From: Candidatus Latescibacterota bacterium
Lineage (GTDB): Bacteria; Latescibacterota; UBA2968; UBA8231
Direction: 5' to 3'
DNA: 64,000 nucleotides
Assembly: GCA_022827835.1 (NCBI GenBank)
Contig: JAJEIO010000061.1
Coordinates: 62,001-126,000 of the forward strand
Part shown: positions 43,064 to 51,734 of the stretch, piece by piece
How positions within the stretch are numbered: the stretch's first letter is position 1
Layout of the letters: every line of letters begins with the position of its first letter
Notes under the pieces: generated by a model
Database searches by the model: none
The model's input: only the letters and a program-made list of their open reading frames with translations
Told to the model about the DNA's origin: nothing
Translations under genes and position numbers: made by a program

Positions 43064-44437
43064 TCAATCGAGCAGTCGTGCGTTGTACTGACGCGGTGTA
43101 TGTCGATAGCCACCAAACCGTCCTTCGTCGAGCGGCGCAGGTGTGTAGATGTACACGGCATCGCTATATGGATCGTAGAGCACCACTTCCTCGCGCTCGT
43201 CGCCGCAGACATCGGCCGGAAAGCAGTGATACCACCCCATCTTGCCGCCAGTCGGCGCGGGCAGTCCCGGGAAGGTTGCGACCTTGTGGCCGTGGCCGTT
43301 GAAGAGGGCCGCTGGGCTATACAGCAAATCCCCTTGTTCCGACCCGTTCCAGCGCACGATTTCCATGCCTGTGTTATTCGGCGACTCATCCACTTGGAAG
43401 CGGCTGAGCACAACACCGTCTTGCGCGACGATCATCACGTCCGCGTGGTGCCCGTTGTAGCGGATGGCCAATTCGCGGCCCGGTAGCTCGGGCCGCAAGT
43501 TGCCGCAGCGCACCTCCTGCCCGTGCGGCACCACGTCTGCCCCCAAGTGCAGCAGGTGGCGTCCGCTGCCGTTGAGCACTTGGCCGCCGCCCGAGACAAT
43601 GGCCGCTAGTTCCGTGCCCCATCTATCTACTAACACGTTGTCTGCGTGGTCGCCCAAAAAGGTTTCCCATAAGACGCTGCCGTCGTGGTCGAGGCCGAAG
43701 TGCCCGCCGTTGACCTCGTCGCGCCCATCGCCGTCCAAGTCGCCGACGGCTGGGATATACGCCGCGTGCGCTGGATAGCGGTGCCACTTGCTGCGATAGT
43801 GCCACAGCACTTCGAGCCGGTCGTTGAACGCGAGGACATCGCTGCCCAGCTTGACGACAAAGTCGCGCGGCTGGTCGTGCCCGGAGAAGTTGGCGATTAG
43901 CAGCCGCTGATGCACGTAGTTGGGGATGTGCATTTCTCCGTCCGCGTAGGCGTTGCAGCGCGCTAGTTCCTCTGGCGCGGCGCAGCGTTTGACCGCGCCG
44001 GTGTGCCCGTCGAGAATGGCGATATGGATGTCTGCGAGGTTCCACTTGCTGGTGCGTTCCACGTGGGGGTCGACGAGGAAGCAGAGGACCTCTTGCTGCC
44101 CGTCTTGGTCGATGTCGCAGATGGCAACCGGCCCCGGGCGGTCGGGAGAAATGGTCGCGAGACGTTCGGGACCGTCCGCGTCGAGCGCGGTAAAATCCCG
44201 ATCTCCCACTGACCAGAGCGGCTCGCCGGCGAGCGAAAAGGCTCCTAGAAAGCAGGGCTTGATGCCCCCGAGAGCATTGTACACGAGGAAATCGACTTGA
44301 CCGTCGCCAGTCAGGTCGCCGATGCGAATGTCCCCGCCGATGCGGTCGCGGAGGAACTCGTCGGGCAGGGAAACTTTTTTGTAGAGTAAGGCCGCTGCGT
44401 CTTGCACGGATTGCAACTCAGGGCTTGGCGTGAGCAA
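43064..44437 (-). CDS. FG-GAP/VCBS-like repeat protein, possible lyase-like
   Basis: 457 aa. It holds at least three calcium-binding FG-GAP-type motifs (DLTGDGQVDF, DIDQDGQQEV, DLDGDGRDEV) in a repeated propeller pattern, and ends YDPYSDAVYIYTP and YRHTPRQYNARLLD, a tail that resembles rhamnogalacturonan-lyase-like proteins. No signal peptide is seen in the annotated frame, which is odd for an FG-GAP protein. The start is uncertain: TTG at 44437 has no clear ribosome binding site, and other non-ATG starts occur a little downstream. It is the first gene of a minus-strand cluster ending in the lipoprotein. Confidence 0.6.
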   Translation of the reverse strand: MLTPSPELQSVQDAAALLYKKVSLPDEFLRDRIGGDIRIGDLTGDGQVDFLVYNALGGIKPCFLGAFSLAGEPLWSVGDRDFTALDADGPERLATISPDRPGPVAICDIDQDGQQEVLCFLVDPHVERTSKWNLADIHIAILDGHTGAVKRCAAPEELARCNAYADGEMHIPNYVHQRLLIANFSGHDQPRDFVVKLGSDVLAFNDRLEVLWHYRSKWHRYPAHAAYIPAVGDLDGDGRDEVNGGHFGLDHDGSVLWETFLGDHADNVLVDRWGTELAAIVSGGGQVLNGSGRHLLHLGADVVPHGQEVRCGNLRPELPGRELAIRYNGHHADVMIVAQDGVVLSRFQVDESPNNTGMEIVRWNGSEQGDLLYSPAALFNGHGHKVATFPGLPAPTGGKMGWYHCFPADVCGDEREEVVLYDPYSDAVYIYTPAPLDEGRFGGYRHTPRQYNARLLD

Positions 44438-44518
44438 AATGTTGCGAGAATATAGGCATAGAGGCGTCCGATGCGAAGATTAGGTAGATTTTAGAAGCCC
44501 ATCAACGAAAGGAGCCAC

Positions 44519-45475
44519 ATGTCTTTCAAATTCGTCTTTCTGTCACCCGCTGGCGAGCTAGCTGCTGCCATGTCCGAAGCGGTCCCCACGATGGAGATCG
44601 TCCAATGCGAAAGCCGCGCTGAAGCCCTAGCCGCTCTGCCCACGGCGCAAGCCTGTTTCGGCACCTTGGATTCAGAACTGTTGGCCGTAGCCGCCGAGCT
44701 CAAGTGGTTGGCCGCTCCAGCCGCCGGCCCGCCCAAGGGGTATTACTTCCCGGAACTCATCGCCAGCGACGTGATGGTGACCAATTTTCGCGGCATCTTC
44801 AACGACCATATCTCGGCCCATATCATGGCCTTTGTGCTGGCGCTCTCGCGCGGCATGCACCGCTACTTCCGCTACCAGTTCGACGGCCAATGGCGCAGCG
44901 GAGGGGAAGCGAGTCCCTCGACCTATCTGCCCGAGGCCACCGCGCTGATCGTCGGCGTCGGCGGGATTGGCGCAGAGACCGCGCGCCAGTGCAAGAACTG
45001 GGGCATGACGACTGTTGGCATCGATCCCCGCGTTGAGTCGCCGCCTCCGGGCGTTGACGAATTATATCGCCCGGACGCGCTCAACCAGCTTCTGCCGAGG
45101 GCGGATTTCGTCATTCTCACCGTGCCGCAGACGCCGCAGACCGAGGGCTTTTTCACCAGCGCCCGGTTCGAGCAGATGAAGAATAGTGCGTACTTCGTCA
45201 ACATCGGTCGCGGCGCGAACGTCAAGTTGGACGACCTCGACCAAGCCCTGCGCGAGGGCCAGATCGCCGGTGCTGCCCTAGATGTGTTTGAGCAGGAGCC
45301 GCTGCCGCCGGAGCACCCGCTGTGGACGGCCCCGAATTTCCTGATGACCCCGCACGTGGCCGCGGCCGGTCCTTATCTGAACGAGCGCCGGCGCGACCTG
45401 ATGGTGGAAAATTGCAAGCGCTTTGCCCGCGGTGAGGCGCTGGTGAATGTGGTGGATAAGGAGAACTGGTTCTAG
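44519..45475 (+). CDS. D-2-hydroxyacid dehydrogenase
   Basis: 318 aa NAD-dependent dehydrogenase of the D-isomer family. The NAD site GVGGIGAETARQCKNWG (about residue 144) is followed by VNIGRGANVKLDDLDQAL with the substrate Arg, and by the catalytic Glu in DVFEQEPLPPEHPLW and the His in LMTPHVAAA. Its N-terminal domain is short. The ATG follows AAAGGAGCCAC. Its stop TAG shares the bases CTAG with the stop of the convergent methyltransferase gene. Hydroxyacid reduction or oxidation linked to sugar-acid catabolism is likely. Confidence 0.9.
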   Translation: MSFKFVFLSPAGELAAAMSEAVPTMEIVQCESRAEALAALPTAQACFGTLDSELLAVAAELKWLAAPAAGPPKGYYFPELIASDVMVTNFRGIFNDHISAHIMAFVLALSRGMHRYFRYQFDGQWRSGGEASPSTYLPEATALIVGVGGIGAETARQCKNWGMTTVGIDPRVESPPPGVDELYRPDALNQLLPRADFVILTVPQTPQTEGFFTSARFEQMKNSAYFVNIGRGANVKLDDLDQALREGQIAGAALDVFEQEPLPPEHPLWTAPNFLMTPHVAAAGPYLNERRRDLMVENCKRFARGEALVNVVDKENWF

Positions 45476-46095
45476 GGTAGAGTGCCTGCGATGAGCAGGT
45501 ACGCGTCGGCTTTGACCTCGCCGTTGATTTCCCACTCTTTGAGTTCACCGCCGAGCTTCTCTATGACCTTTTCGCTCAGCGAGTGAAAGGGCGGGCGGCC
45601 CGGGTCGGCGATGATGATCTGCCCGACCTCGACCTCGATCGCCTTCTTGATCAGCTTGTAGAGCGGCGAGACCATGTCGTCCCAGAAGCAAATATCGGCT
45701 CCGATGATCAGGTTGGTTTGCCGCAGGTGTTTCTTTTTCACGCTTTCGAACTTGCAGCGCCAGGTCTCTATCTCGACATCGTTGATCTCAGCGTGTAGCT
45801 GCAAATAGGGAAAGACCGCGGCATCCGCGTCCATTCCCGTGACGTTGGCACCGTGGTTTTTGGCGCAGTATATCCCGGCGAGGCCCCAACCGCAGCCGAT
45901 GTCCAAGACCCGCGCCTTTGGCGGTAGGCCCTGGTGCGAGAGGAAGTCCATCACGCACCAACTCGAATTCCAGAATTTGTTGCCGTGGATGCAGGGCTCG
46001 TGCTTCTTTTTTTTGGCGCGCACTTGAGGGTGAGTGGCTTTGAGTACTGTGATGCCATACGCCTGGCGCGAGGTTTTCTTTTTTTCTTTGGCCAT
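45472..46095 (-). CDS. Class I methyltransferase, lysine-methyltransferase-like
   Basis: 207 aa. A lysine-rich N-terminus (MAKEKKKTSRQAYG) leads to HGNKFWNSSWCVMDFL and SAM motif I VLDIGCGWGLAGIYCAKN at about residues 62-79, then VTGMDADAAVFPYLQLH and the post-I NLIIGADICFWDD, with LIKKAIEVEVGQIIIADPG near the end. The W-N-x-S-x-x-V/M-D-F-L pattern resembles the Methyltransf_16 group that methylates protein lysines. The substrate is not known. A 45-codon ORF at 50533-50670 has a similar start and may be a fragment of a relative. Confidence 0.78.
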   Translation of the reverse strand: MAKEKKKTSRQAYGITVLKATHPQVRAKKKKHEPCIHGNKFWNSSWCVMDFLSHQGLPPKARVLDIGCGWGLAGIYCAKNHGANVTGMDADAAVFPYLQLHAEINDVEIETWRCKFESVKKKHLRQTNLIIGADICFWDDMVSPLYKLIKKAIEVEVGQIIIADPGRPPFHSLSEKVIEKLGGELKEWEINGEVKADAYLLIAGTLP

Positions 46096-46135
46096 TTCGC
46101 TCTGTTATTTCCTACCGGAAAGTTAGATTTTCTCG

Positions 46136-46915
46136 TTAGAATCCCCACACGCGCGCCGCGGTTTTTCCCATGACCCATTCGATATCATCGCCGTCGGCAA
46201 AGGCTGGATACTCGAGGACACCGCGCAGTGTATTGGCGTAGCCCTCTCTGCCGGCGCTGGGCGGGAAGTCGCTGCCCCACATCATGCGTTGCACGCCGAA
46301 TGCGTCCTTGGCCATCTCGAAGAGTGGCGGCACGTGGTCGAATTCGAGTTCGGGCAGCAGGCGCGGCGGTCGGGCGCAGATTTCGCCCAAGCCGGGGACT
46401 TTGATGCTGGTGTTGTCGCGTTCGCCGTGTCGCAGGGCTTTGGCGTAATCGGCGTAGGGCGGCTCGGCAATGCCCACTCCTGCGAGGTGTTCGAGGATGA
46501 CGTGCGTGTCGGGGCACGCATCGAGCACGCGCGAGAAGTCGTCGGCAGCGAACTGGGGTGCATTGCCGATGCTGGAGACTACGAGGCCGAGTTCGCCGGC
46601 TCTGCGCCACATGTCGTAAGGGCCTGCGTTGGCGAACTGTCCACCGGGGGCGATACGAATACCGGCGGCCCCTTGCTCTGCGAGCCGCGCAAGATCGCCG
46701 AGTGGATCGCGGGACTCGGGATCGACGAGGACTGCAACTTTGAAACAGTCTGGTTGCTTGGCGACTTCTTGGAGGAGGTAGGTGTTGTCGTAGGTGCCGC
46801 CGTGTTGGATGAGAGCGGCCTTGTCAACGCCGTTGCGGTCCATCTCGAATTCGAGGGTCTCGATAGGCTCGAACCAGTTGTTACCGGCGTGGCAGTGCGT
46901 GTCGATTATCAGCAT
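46136..46915 (-). CDS. Amidohydrolase family (amidohydrolase_2) protein
   Basis: 259 aa TIM-barrel hydrolase. The metal-binding start IIDTHCHAGNNW (H-x-H), the mid-barrel HVILEHLAGVG (conserved His) and the C-terminal MMWGSDFPPSAGR with the catalytic Asp are visible. Members hydrolyse or decarboxylate small organic acids and lactones, for example fuconolactone. The ATG at 46915 follows GAAAGG. Its neighbours are a dimethylformamidase-like protein upstream and the methyltransferase downstream. Confidence 0.85.
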   Translation of the reverse strand: MLIIDTHCHAGNNWFEPIETLEFEMDRNGVDKAALIQHGGTYDNTYLLQEVAKQPDCFKVAVLVDPESRDPLGDLARLAEQGAAGIRIAPGGQFANAGPYDMWRRAGELGLVVSSIGNAPQFAADDFSRVLDACPDTHVILEHLAGVGIAEPPYADYAKALRHGERDNTSIKVPGLGEICARPPRLLPELEFDHVPPLFEMAKDAFGVQRMMWGSDFPPSAGREGYANTLRGVLEYPAFADGDDIEWVMGKTAARVWGF

Positions 46916-47030
46916 TTGCAGCGGCCTTTCAAGCGGAGATATTTGTCAATCGCGCAGCTTTTGCAATGATTCAACTTGCTGCGAATACTCGGCCATGTCA
47001 AAGGCATGCCGTTGTTCGATCACTCATTCA

Positions 47031-48395
47031 CTATCTGCCCAGACGGTTCAAGACATTGCGCGTGATCTGTGCCACCGGACCGCCGTTCCGGTAAAGACCG
47101 TGCGCCCACTCGATGGTTGCCGCCGTAAAGACAGTCCCCTTGAACTCTGTTTCGTTGACCGCGACGGTGGCGTAGAACCGATCTTGGTGGACCCCCAGTT
47201 CCGCGTTGAAACCGTGGTCCTCCGCGTCCCCGATCGCGATGATCTGGTAGTGCGGGCTGATTCCGTCACGGCCTGTAAATCGCGGTTTCCCATCCTTGAA
47301 TTCGATGTCACCGCCGTCGCATTCGACGCCAACGATTGAGTCTTCCCGACCAAACTCGTCTCCTTCTCCCAGTCCGGTTCCTGCGAACGCCCAGTGATCG
47401 GGCTGGGTTACGCGGAAGAATCCGTATTCCCCGGACGTCGGAGCAATAATCTCGCCGGGAGTCTTGCTCTTGGCGTTGACAGCAGCCGTATAGGAAACGC
47501 CAATGGTGCGCTGACGCAGATTATCGATTGCGCGGAGAAAGGATGTTTCGGGGTCGTCTGGCGTGCCGAGCGGATGCTTTTTGTACCGGGTCTTGGCACA
47601 GTAAAGCTGGCGTCCGTCGGCCCTAGTCTCCACCAAGTGCGAGAAAGAGTTGCCGGCGAACACCATTAGGTTGCCGCCACGTGCTACAAACCGCTGAAGC
47701 TGCTCGCATTCTTCGCGGCTGGAGTACTCGCCGTGACAGATCCTGAGGTGTGCAGGGTAGTCATCTAGGAGATCCGGCTGCCGATCGTGGTCGGCGTTGA
47801 CGCAGTAGTCTACTTGATAACCCTCGGCGTCGAGCCATGATGTGAAGAACTGATCCCAGGCATAAAAACCGCCCATGATGTCCGGCTGCAGGGGTCGCTC
47901 AAAGGTCAACAGGTTGCTGTGCGATCGGTCAGTAGATATATAGGGGAAGAGGCATTTGCCGCCCACGCAGTTATAGGCGGCATAGGTATTGGTCTCGATC
48001 GTCAGGAGAATCGGCGCGCTGGGAACGCACGGGCGAACGACGAACAGGATTTCTCGGATCCCCTGTGCGGTGGGAAAACTGGCGATGTAAACACCGCTCT
48101 TCCAGTCCTGAGGTACCCGGAACGAGACCGTCGCGGGCCAGGCGAATCCGTCCCGATAGCCAAACTCGGGGACCGGGGGAAGCCCGCCACGCAGGTCGTT
48201 TATCTCCTTTACCAGACGCCGTTGTGCCCCTTCGTGGAACACAAATACATCGTAGTACGATCTGGAATTCGATATATGGAACGTTACCTCATCTCCCTGA
48301 CACACACTCAGCGGGGTGGCATAGCCGCCTTCTCTTAGCTTCCAGTACCGAGTTGCGTCCTGTTCGTAATGGGCAAAAATGTGCTCGCGTTTCAT
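47031..48395 (-). CDS. N,N-dimethylformamidase beta-subunit-like protein
   Basis: 454 aa. The central region GGKCLFPYISTDRSHSNLLTFERP and GGFYAWDQFFTSWLDAEGYQVDYC, followed by LLDDYPAHLRICHGEYSSREECEQLQRFVARGGNLMVFAGNS, match the amidotransferase-like fold of dimethylformamidase beta-subunit-type proteins. The N-terminal 120 residues form a beta sandwich (VTFHISNSRSYYDVFVFHEG). The ATG is offset by four bases from the stop of the ART-like gene upstream, implying translational coupling. It may hydrolyse an amide; no DMFase alpha subunit is visible. Confidence 0.75.
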   Translation of the reverse strand: MKREHIFAHYEQDATRYWKLREGGYATPLSVCQGDEVTFHISNSRSYYDVFVFHEGAQRRLVKEINDLRGGLPPVPEFGYRDGFAWPATVSFRVPQDWKSGVYIASFPTAQGIREILFVVRPCVPSAPILLTIETNTYAAYNCVGGKCLFPYISTDRSHSNLLTFERPLQPDIMGGFYAWDQFFTSWLDAEGYQVDYCVNADHDRQPDLLDDYPAHLRICHGEYSSREECEQLQRFVARGGNLMVFAGNSFSHLVETRADGRQLYCAKTRYKKHPLGTPDDPETSFLRAIDNLRQRTIGVSYTAAVNAKSKTPGEIIAPTSGEYGFFRVTQPDHWAFAGTGLGEGDEFGREDSIVGVECDGGDIEFKDGKPRFTGRDGISPHYQIIAIGDAEDHGFNAELGVHQDRFYATVAVNETEFKGTVFTAATIEWAHGLYRNGGPVAQITRNVLNRLGR

Positions 48396-48835
48396 TTTTT
48401 ATTCTCTTTGGCAGGATCACCCACGAACGACTCCTCGCCTCTTTCCTTTTGTTTCTGCCTTATCTCTGCGATTTCTTCGTCTGTCAGACGTTCTTCGTCC
48501 GTTACGATAGTCTGTTCGATGAGTTTTAGCTTCAATTCCCGGTTAGTCAGCCACTCCCAGCGATCGGCATTTGCCGGGTGGGGATGGGGATACACATCGT
48601 CGGGACCGATGTCATCGGAGACGACATAGAGATAACCGGGCGTGACGCCGTTGTGCTTAATCCTGAGTTTGTCAGATAGAGACTCACCTTCGTCAGACAT
48701 AGAAACAAGTGAAGGTCTATGGGAGAATACTTTCGCCACTTTTCTATTCTGTGTGATCGAACTTCCGATCCGAAGTTTTGTCAGCTCTTGCTGAGAGCCG
48801 TGATACCACGTAAGACTGTAGTCGCAGTTTGGCAT
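48392..48835 (-). CDS. Small protein with ADP-ribosyltransferase-like pattern
   Basis: 147 aa. The start DYSLTWYHGSQQELTKLRIGSSIT has the Y-H-G-S and G-S-x-I-T pattern often seen in rifampin ADP-ribosyltransferase-like and related ART-fold proteins, and a middle part VTPGYLYVVSDDIGPDDVYPHPHP followed by WEWLTNRELKLKL could be the later strands. The tail is highly charged (DEEIAEIRQKQKERGEE). The family assignment is weak; with the coupled 47031-48395 gene it forms a two-gene unit. It could be an antitoxin-less effector, a modifier enzyme or an unrelated protein. Confidence 0.5.
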   Translation of the reverse strand: MPNCDYSLTWYHGSQQELTKLRIGSSITQNRKVAKVFSHRPSLVSMSDEGESLSDKLRIKHNGVTPGYLYVVSDDIGPDDVYPHPHPANADRWEWLTNRELKLKLIEQTIVTDEERLTDEEIAEIRQKQKERGEESFVGDPAKENKK

Positions 48836-48847
48836 TAGATTTCCCAG

Positions 48848-49246
48848 TTAAGTTGTCGAAGATCGGGGGAATTTATCTAGGCCGTCAGGAATCTTGGACC
48901 AAGGGACTGCCATTTCGGTCCAGATTTCTCTGGTGGGTTGCAGATTTTCGGAATGGTCTAGGGTGCCCGCCTTGATAAATACCGTGTCGGGGTAGCGTGT
49001 GAACAATTGCGAGCCACACTCTGGGCAGAATTCACGAACCTTTGTGCGGCCCTCGTCATTTGTAGATTCGTATCCCTTGGTTTTACCGCTCAGTTGAAAT
49101 GTGGACGCTGGTACGCCGACTCCAACGTTGAAAGCGCTGCCCGTAACCCTACGGCAGTCGTCGCAGTGGCAATAGATCACAGATTGGGGCTCTGCGTCGC
49201 TTGTATAGCGGACCGCCCCGCAAAGGCATCGACCTGTTAGCGGCAT
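48848..49246 (-). CDS. GFA family protein (glutathione-dependent formaldehyde-activating-like)
   Basis: 132 aa zinc-binding GFA fold. The zinc-site motifs are GRCLCGAVRY, YCHCDDCRRVTGSAF and the C-x-x-C in REFCPECGSQLF. The ATG at 49246 follows AAAGGACTACCA; the frame is open for 17 more codons. The fold is common in proteins that handle S-hydroxymethylglutathione-like or other thiol adducts, but few have proven activities. Confidence 0.88.
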   Translation of the reverse strand: MPLTGRCLCGAVRYTSDAEPQSVIYCHCDDCRRVTGSAFNVGVGVPASTFQLSGKTKGYESTNDEGRTKVREFCPECGSQLFTRYPDTVFIKAGTLDHSENLQPTREIWTEMAVPWSKIPDGLDKFPRSSTT

Positions 49247-49315
49247 TGGTAGTCCTTTCTGGATAAATGAGTGTGCCGATTGTGGCGATGCGTTCAATTC
49301 ACAGCGTTTGCTGAT

Positions 49316-49978
49316 CTACAAGCCTTCTCTTTTGACGGCGAAAAAAAATGGATGGACCTCCTCCAGTGCATCAATACCTCCGAATCCTCCTCCTACGATA
49401 CCTTCCTGTTCAATCTGAAACCCAGTCTCAGTGAGAAACTTCTTGTAGGTCGAGGGGCCAAAGTTGCTCCAGTACATGGTCTCGCCGAAGAAGTCATCTT
49501 CAGTATATCCAGGACCGTCGTCTTTCTCAGCAATAGTAAACAGGAGGAGGCCACCGGGCCGAAGCCACTGTGCGAACCGACGGAAGAGGTCTAGATGCTT
49601 CTGCCTTGGGATGTGGAAGATGGCGTAAAAGCTGACGATTGCATCGAAGCTAACTGCGGGGAATTCGGTCTCCATTGCGTCGGCGATGACGAATTTGGCG
49701 GTGGGGACGTTTCCCTTCGCTAGAGCTATCATGTTTGAGGAGATGTCGATTCCAGTGAGGCTGAACGTCTCTGCAAGATGTCGGGCGACGGGGATACCGG
49801 CACCACAGCCAACGTCGAGGACTTTTGAACTAGGTGCCAGACGCTCAGTTATCAAGTTGAGCTCCGCTCCAGGCGTAGTACGTTTTTGCCCCGCGTAGTC
49901 CATCGCACATCGGTTATAGGCGGTTCTTACTAGCTCTCGATAATCGGCCTGTGGATCGTCGGCGATCTTAAATGGCAT
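49316..49978 (-). CDS. Class I SAM-dependent methyltransferase
   Basis: 220 aa. Motif I VLDVGCGAGIPVARHLA, then LTGIDISSNMIALAKG and the post-I DAMETEFPAVSFDAIVSFYAIFHI, followed by the LRPGGLLLFTIAEKD strand. This is the UbiE/BioC-like pattern. The ATG at 49978 is preceded by TAGGAAAG; the ATG at 50014 overlaps the Nudix stop (ATGA) and is a good alternative, adding 12 residues. It sits in a minus-strand pair with the Nudix gene. Confidence 0.85.
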   Translation of the reverse strand: MPFKIADDPQADYRELVRTAYNRCAMDYAGQKRTTPGAELNLITERLAPSSKVLDVGCGAGIPVARHLAETFSLTGIDISSNMIALAKGNVPTAKFVIADAMETEFPAVSFDAIVSFYAIFHIPRQKHLDLFRRFAQWLRPGGLLLFTIAEKDDGPGYTEDDFFGETMYWSNFGPSTYKKFLTETGFQIEQEGIVGGGFGGIDALEEVHPFFFAVKREGL

Positions 49979-50010
49979 GGGTTTCTTTCCTAAATCACTT
50001 CCCCTAACAT

Positions 50011-50481
50011 TCATGCGCCTACGGCGATAGGCTTATCTGGCGGCCCGTTTTTGGATATACTCTCGAGCAGACAATGAAGATTGCGAGGAGCGAACTTTTC
50101 TGCGGACCTAGCGATGGCGTCAATTGACCACCAATGGAACCCGCGAAACGCCGATGCCTCGCCAGGAGCTGCCTCCACGTCCATTACTGGATCAAAGTAG
50201 TCTGCTTGTACGAGATAATAGACTTCGTTTTGGCTATAGGTTCGACCGTCCCAAGAGAATTCGTGATTTCTATTCCATAAGGGCGGTCCTAGACAAAAAT
50301 TCCTAGCGCCAGTCTCTTCGGCGACTTCGCGCCGCAGTCCCTCTTCCTCAGACTCACCGGGTTCCAAGCCTCCGCCGGGCGCAATCCAAACGTGGATTCC
50401 CGTGACAGTCTCTACCTTCATCATCAGCACTCGATGGTCTGGCGTCATGATGACCGCGCGTACAGCCTTTCGCCGAATCAT
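50011..50481 (-). CDS. Nudix hydrolase
   Basis: 156 aa. The Nudix box GGGLEPGESEEEGLRREVAEETGA is complete, with the catalytic REVxEE and G after it; the N-terminal AVRAVIMTPDHRVLMMKVE and the VWIAPGG lead-in are typical of nucleoside-diphosphate-linked hydrolases. The substrate is not specified by the box. It precedes the methyltransferase with a four-base start-stop offset. Confidence 0.9.
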   Translation of the reverse strand: MIRRKAVRAVIMTPDHRVLMMKVETVTGIHVWIAPGGGLEPGESEEEGLRREVAEETGARNFCLGPPLWNRNHEFSWDGRTYSQNEVYYLVQADYFDPVMDVEAAPGEASAFRGFHWWSIDAIARSAEKFAPRNLHCLLESISKNGPPDKPIAVGA

Positions 50482-50532
50482 AGGTGTGTCTTTCGATGGT
50501 TAATGGCCGTTATCTGACGCGAAGGTACTTAC

Positions 50533-50670
50533 TCATGTGAACAGTCGCAATCGGTTCCACGGGGCTAAAATATCCACTCGGCGGCGAGGGTAGGCAGACG
50601 CATCAGATCGCTCTGTGACTCGTCGCATAGCGGTCTGGCGCATGAGTTCCTTTTTTCTTTTCTTGCCCAT
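50533..50670 (-). pseudogene. Small basic ORF, possible fragment related to 45472-46095
   Basis: 45 codons reading MGKKRKKELMRQTAMRRVT and on to a stop, in the spacer upstream of the Gfo/Idh/MocA gene. The start and the bases ahead of it (CATTTC-x-CTCTG on the plus strand) resemble those of the methyltransferase at 45472-46095 (MAKEKKKTSRQ). Nothing else of that gene follows. It may be a decayed copy, or chance basic codons. Confidence 0.3.
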
Positions 50671-50712
50671 TTCACTCTGCTGTATAAAAGCCATCAACAA
50701 AGGATTCTCCTT

Positions 50713-51732
50713 ATGCCCGCAGACAACCGCCCGGTGCGCGTCGGCATCTACGGCACCGGGCGTTTCGCTAACCAAACGCACCTGCCCAATCTGAGTAAGC
50801 TAGACGGCGTCGAGTTGGTCGCCGCGAGTGATCCCAACCCGGATAACCTCGCCACTACGGCGCAAAAGTACTCTATCGCCCGCACCTATGCAGATCCTCA
50901 CCAAATGCTCGCGGAGGAACAACTGGACGCACTCTATTCGGTCGTGCCGGCCTTTGCGCGCACGGATGTGGAAGCCACGGCCGCAGCGCAGGGGATTCAC
51001 CTCTTTAGCGAGAAACCGCAAGCGACCAGCATGGCTGTTGCGCGGCGCATTGCCGATGCGGTCGCAGAGGGTGGTGTGATCTCAACAGTTTGTTTCCGCG
51101 AGCGCTATCGCCCTCTCTTTCAGGAGGCTCGCCGCCTGCTCGCGGATAAGGCCGTCACCCACATCCGCTTCCAGAGCACGGCCGGCCAGCCCTTGCTCGA
51201 AGCTGAGGTTTCCGACCCGGATAGTTGGCACTATCAGATGGACAAGAGCGGCGGCTCGGCTTTTGACTGGGGGGTACACGCCGTTGATTACGTGCGCTTT
51301 ATGAGCGGCCTCGATATTACCCAAGCCCAAGCGTTTTACCACCATCCTCCTCGGTACAACACGCCGCTGTCGTGTTCGTTTAATTTTTTACTGGCAAACG
51401 GAGCGACCATGACTTCGACGTTCCTCTCCACCACGCCCGCCGCTCCGGGCGACGAGCCGCGCTTTACTGTTTTTTACGAGGGAGGGTACTTGGCGCTGTG
51501 GATGTATGACCGGATCGAGGTCAATGGCGAGGTGGTGTACGCGCCGGAGGAATTCGACCCGTGGTTTGAGCAAGACCGCGTCTTCATTGAGGCCGTGCGC
51601 ACCGGCAACCGCGCCCTGCTGCTCAACGACTATGCCGACGGCCTTTATTCGCTGGCTCCGGTACTGGCGGGGTGGGAGTCGGCGCGGCGCGGCGGGGAAT
51701 TGATTGCGGTGGCCGAATTTATGGCGAGCTGA
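50713..51732 (+). CDS. Gfo/Idh/MocA family oxidoreductase
   Basis: 339 aa. NAD-binding start VRVGIYGTGRFANQTHLPNL, then HLFSEKPQATSMAVA (EKP), and the C-terminal domain with SGGSAFDWGVHAVDYVRFMSGL (DxGxHxxD of the family) and a beta sheet ending FYEGGYLALWMYDR. It is divergent from the Nudix and methyltransferase pair and followed by a MATE gene whose start overlaps by none but adjoins (two bases after the stop). Substrate unknown, sugar-like. Confidence 0.88.
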   Translation: MPADNRPVRVGIYGTGRFANQTHLPNLSKLDGVELVAASDPNPDNLATTAQKYSIARTYADPHQMLAEEQLDALYSVVPAFARTDVEATAAAQGIHLFSEKPQATSMAVARRIADAVAEGGVISTVCFRERYRPLFQEARRLLADKAVTHIRFQSTAGQPLLEAEVSDPDSWHYQMDKSGGSAFDWGVHAVDYVRFMSGLDITQAQAFYHHPPRYNTPLSCSFNFLLANGATMTSTFLSTTPAAPGDEPRFTVFYEGGYLALWMYDRIEVNGEVVYAPEEFDPWFEQDRVFIEAVRTGNRALLLNDYADGLYSLAPVLAGWESARRGGELIAVAEFMAS

Positions 51733-51734
51733 GC

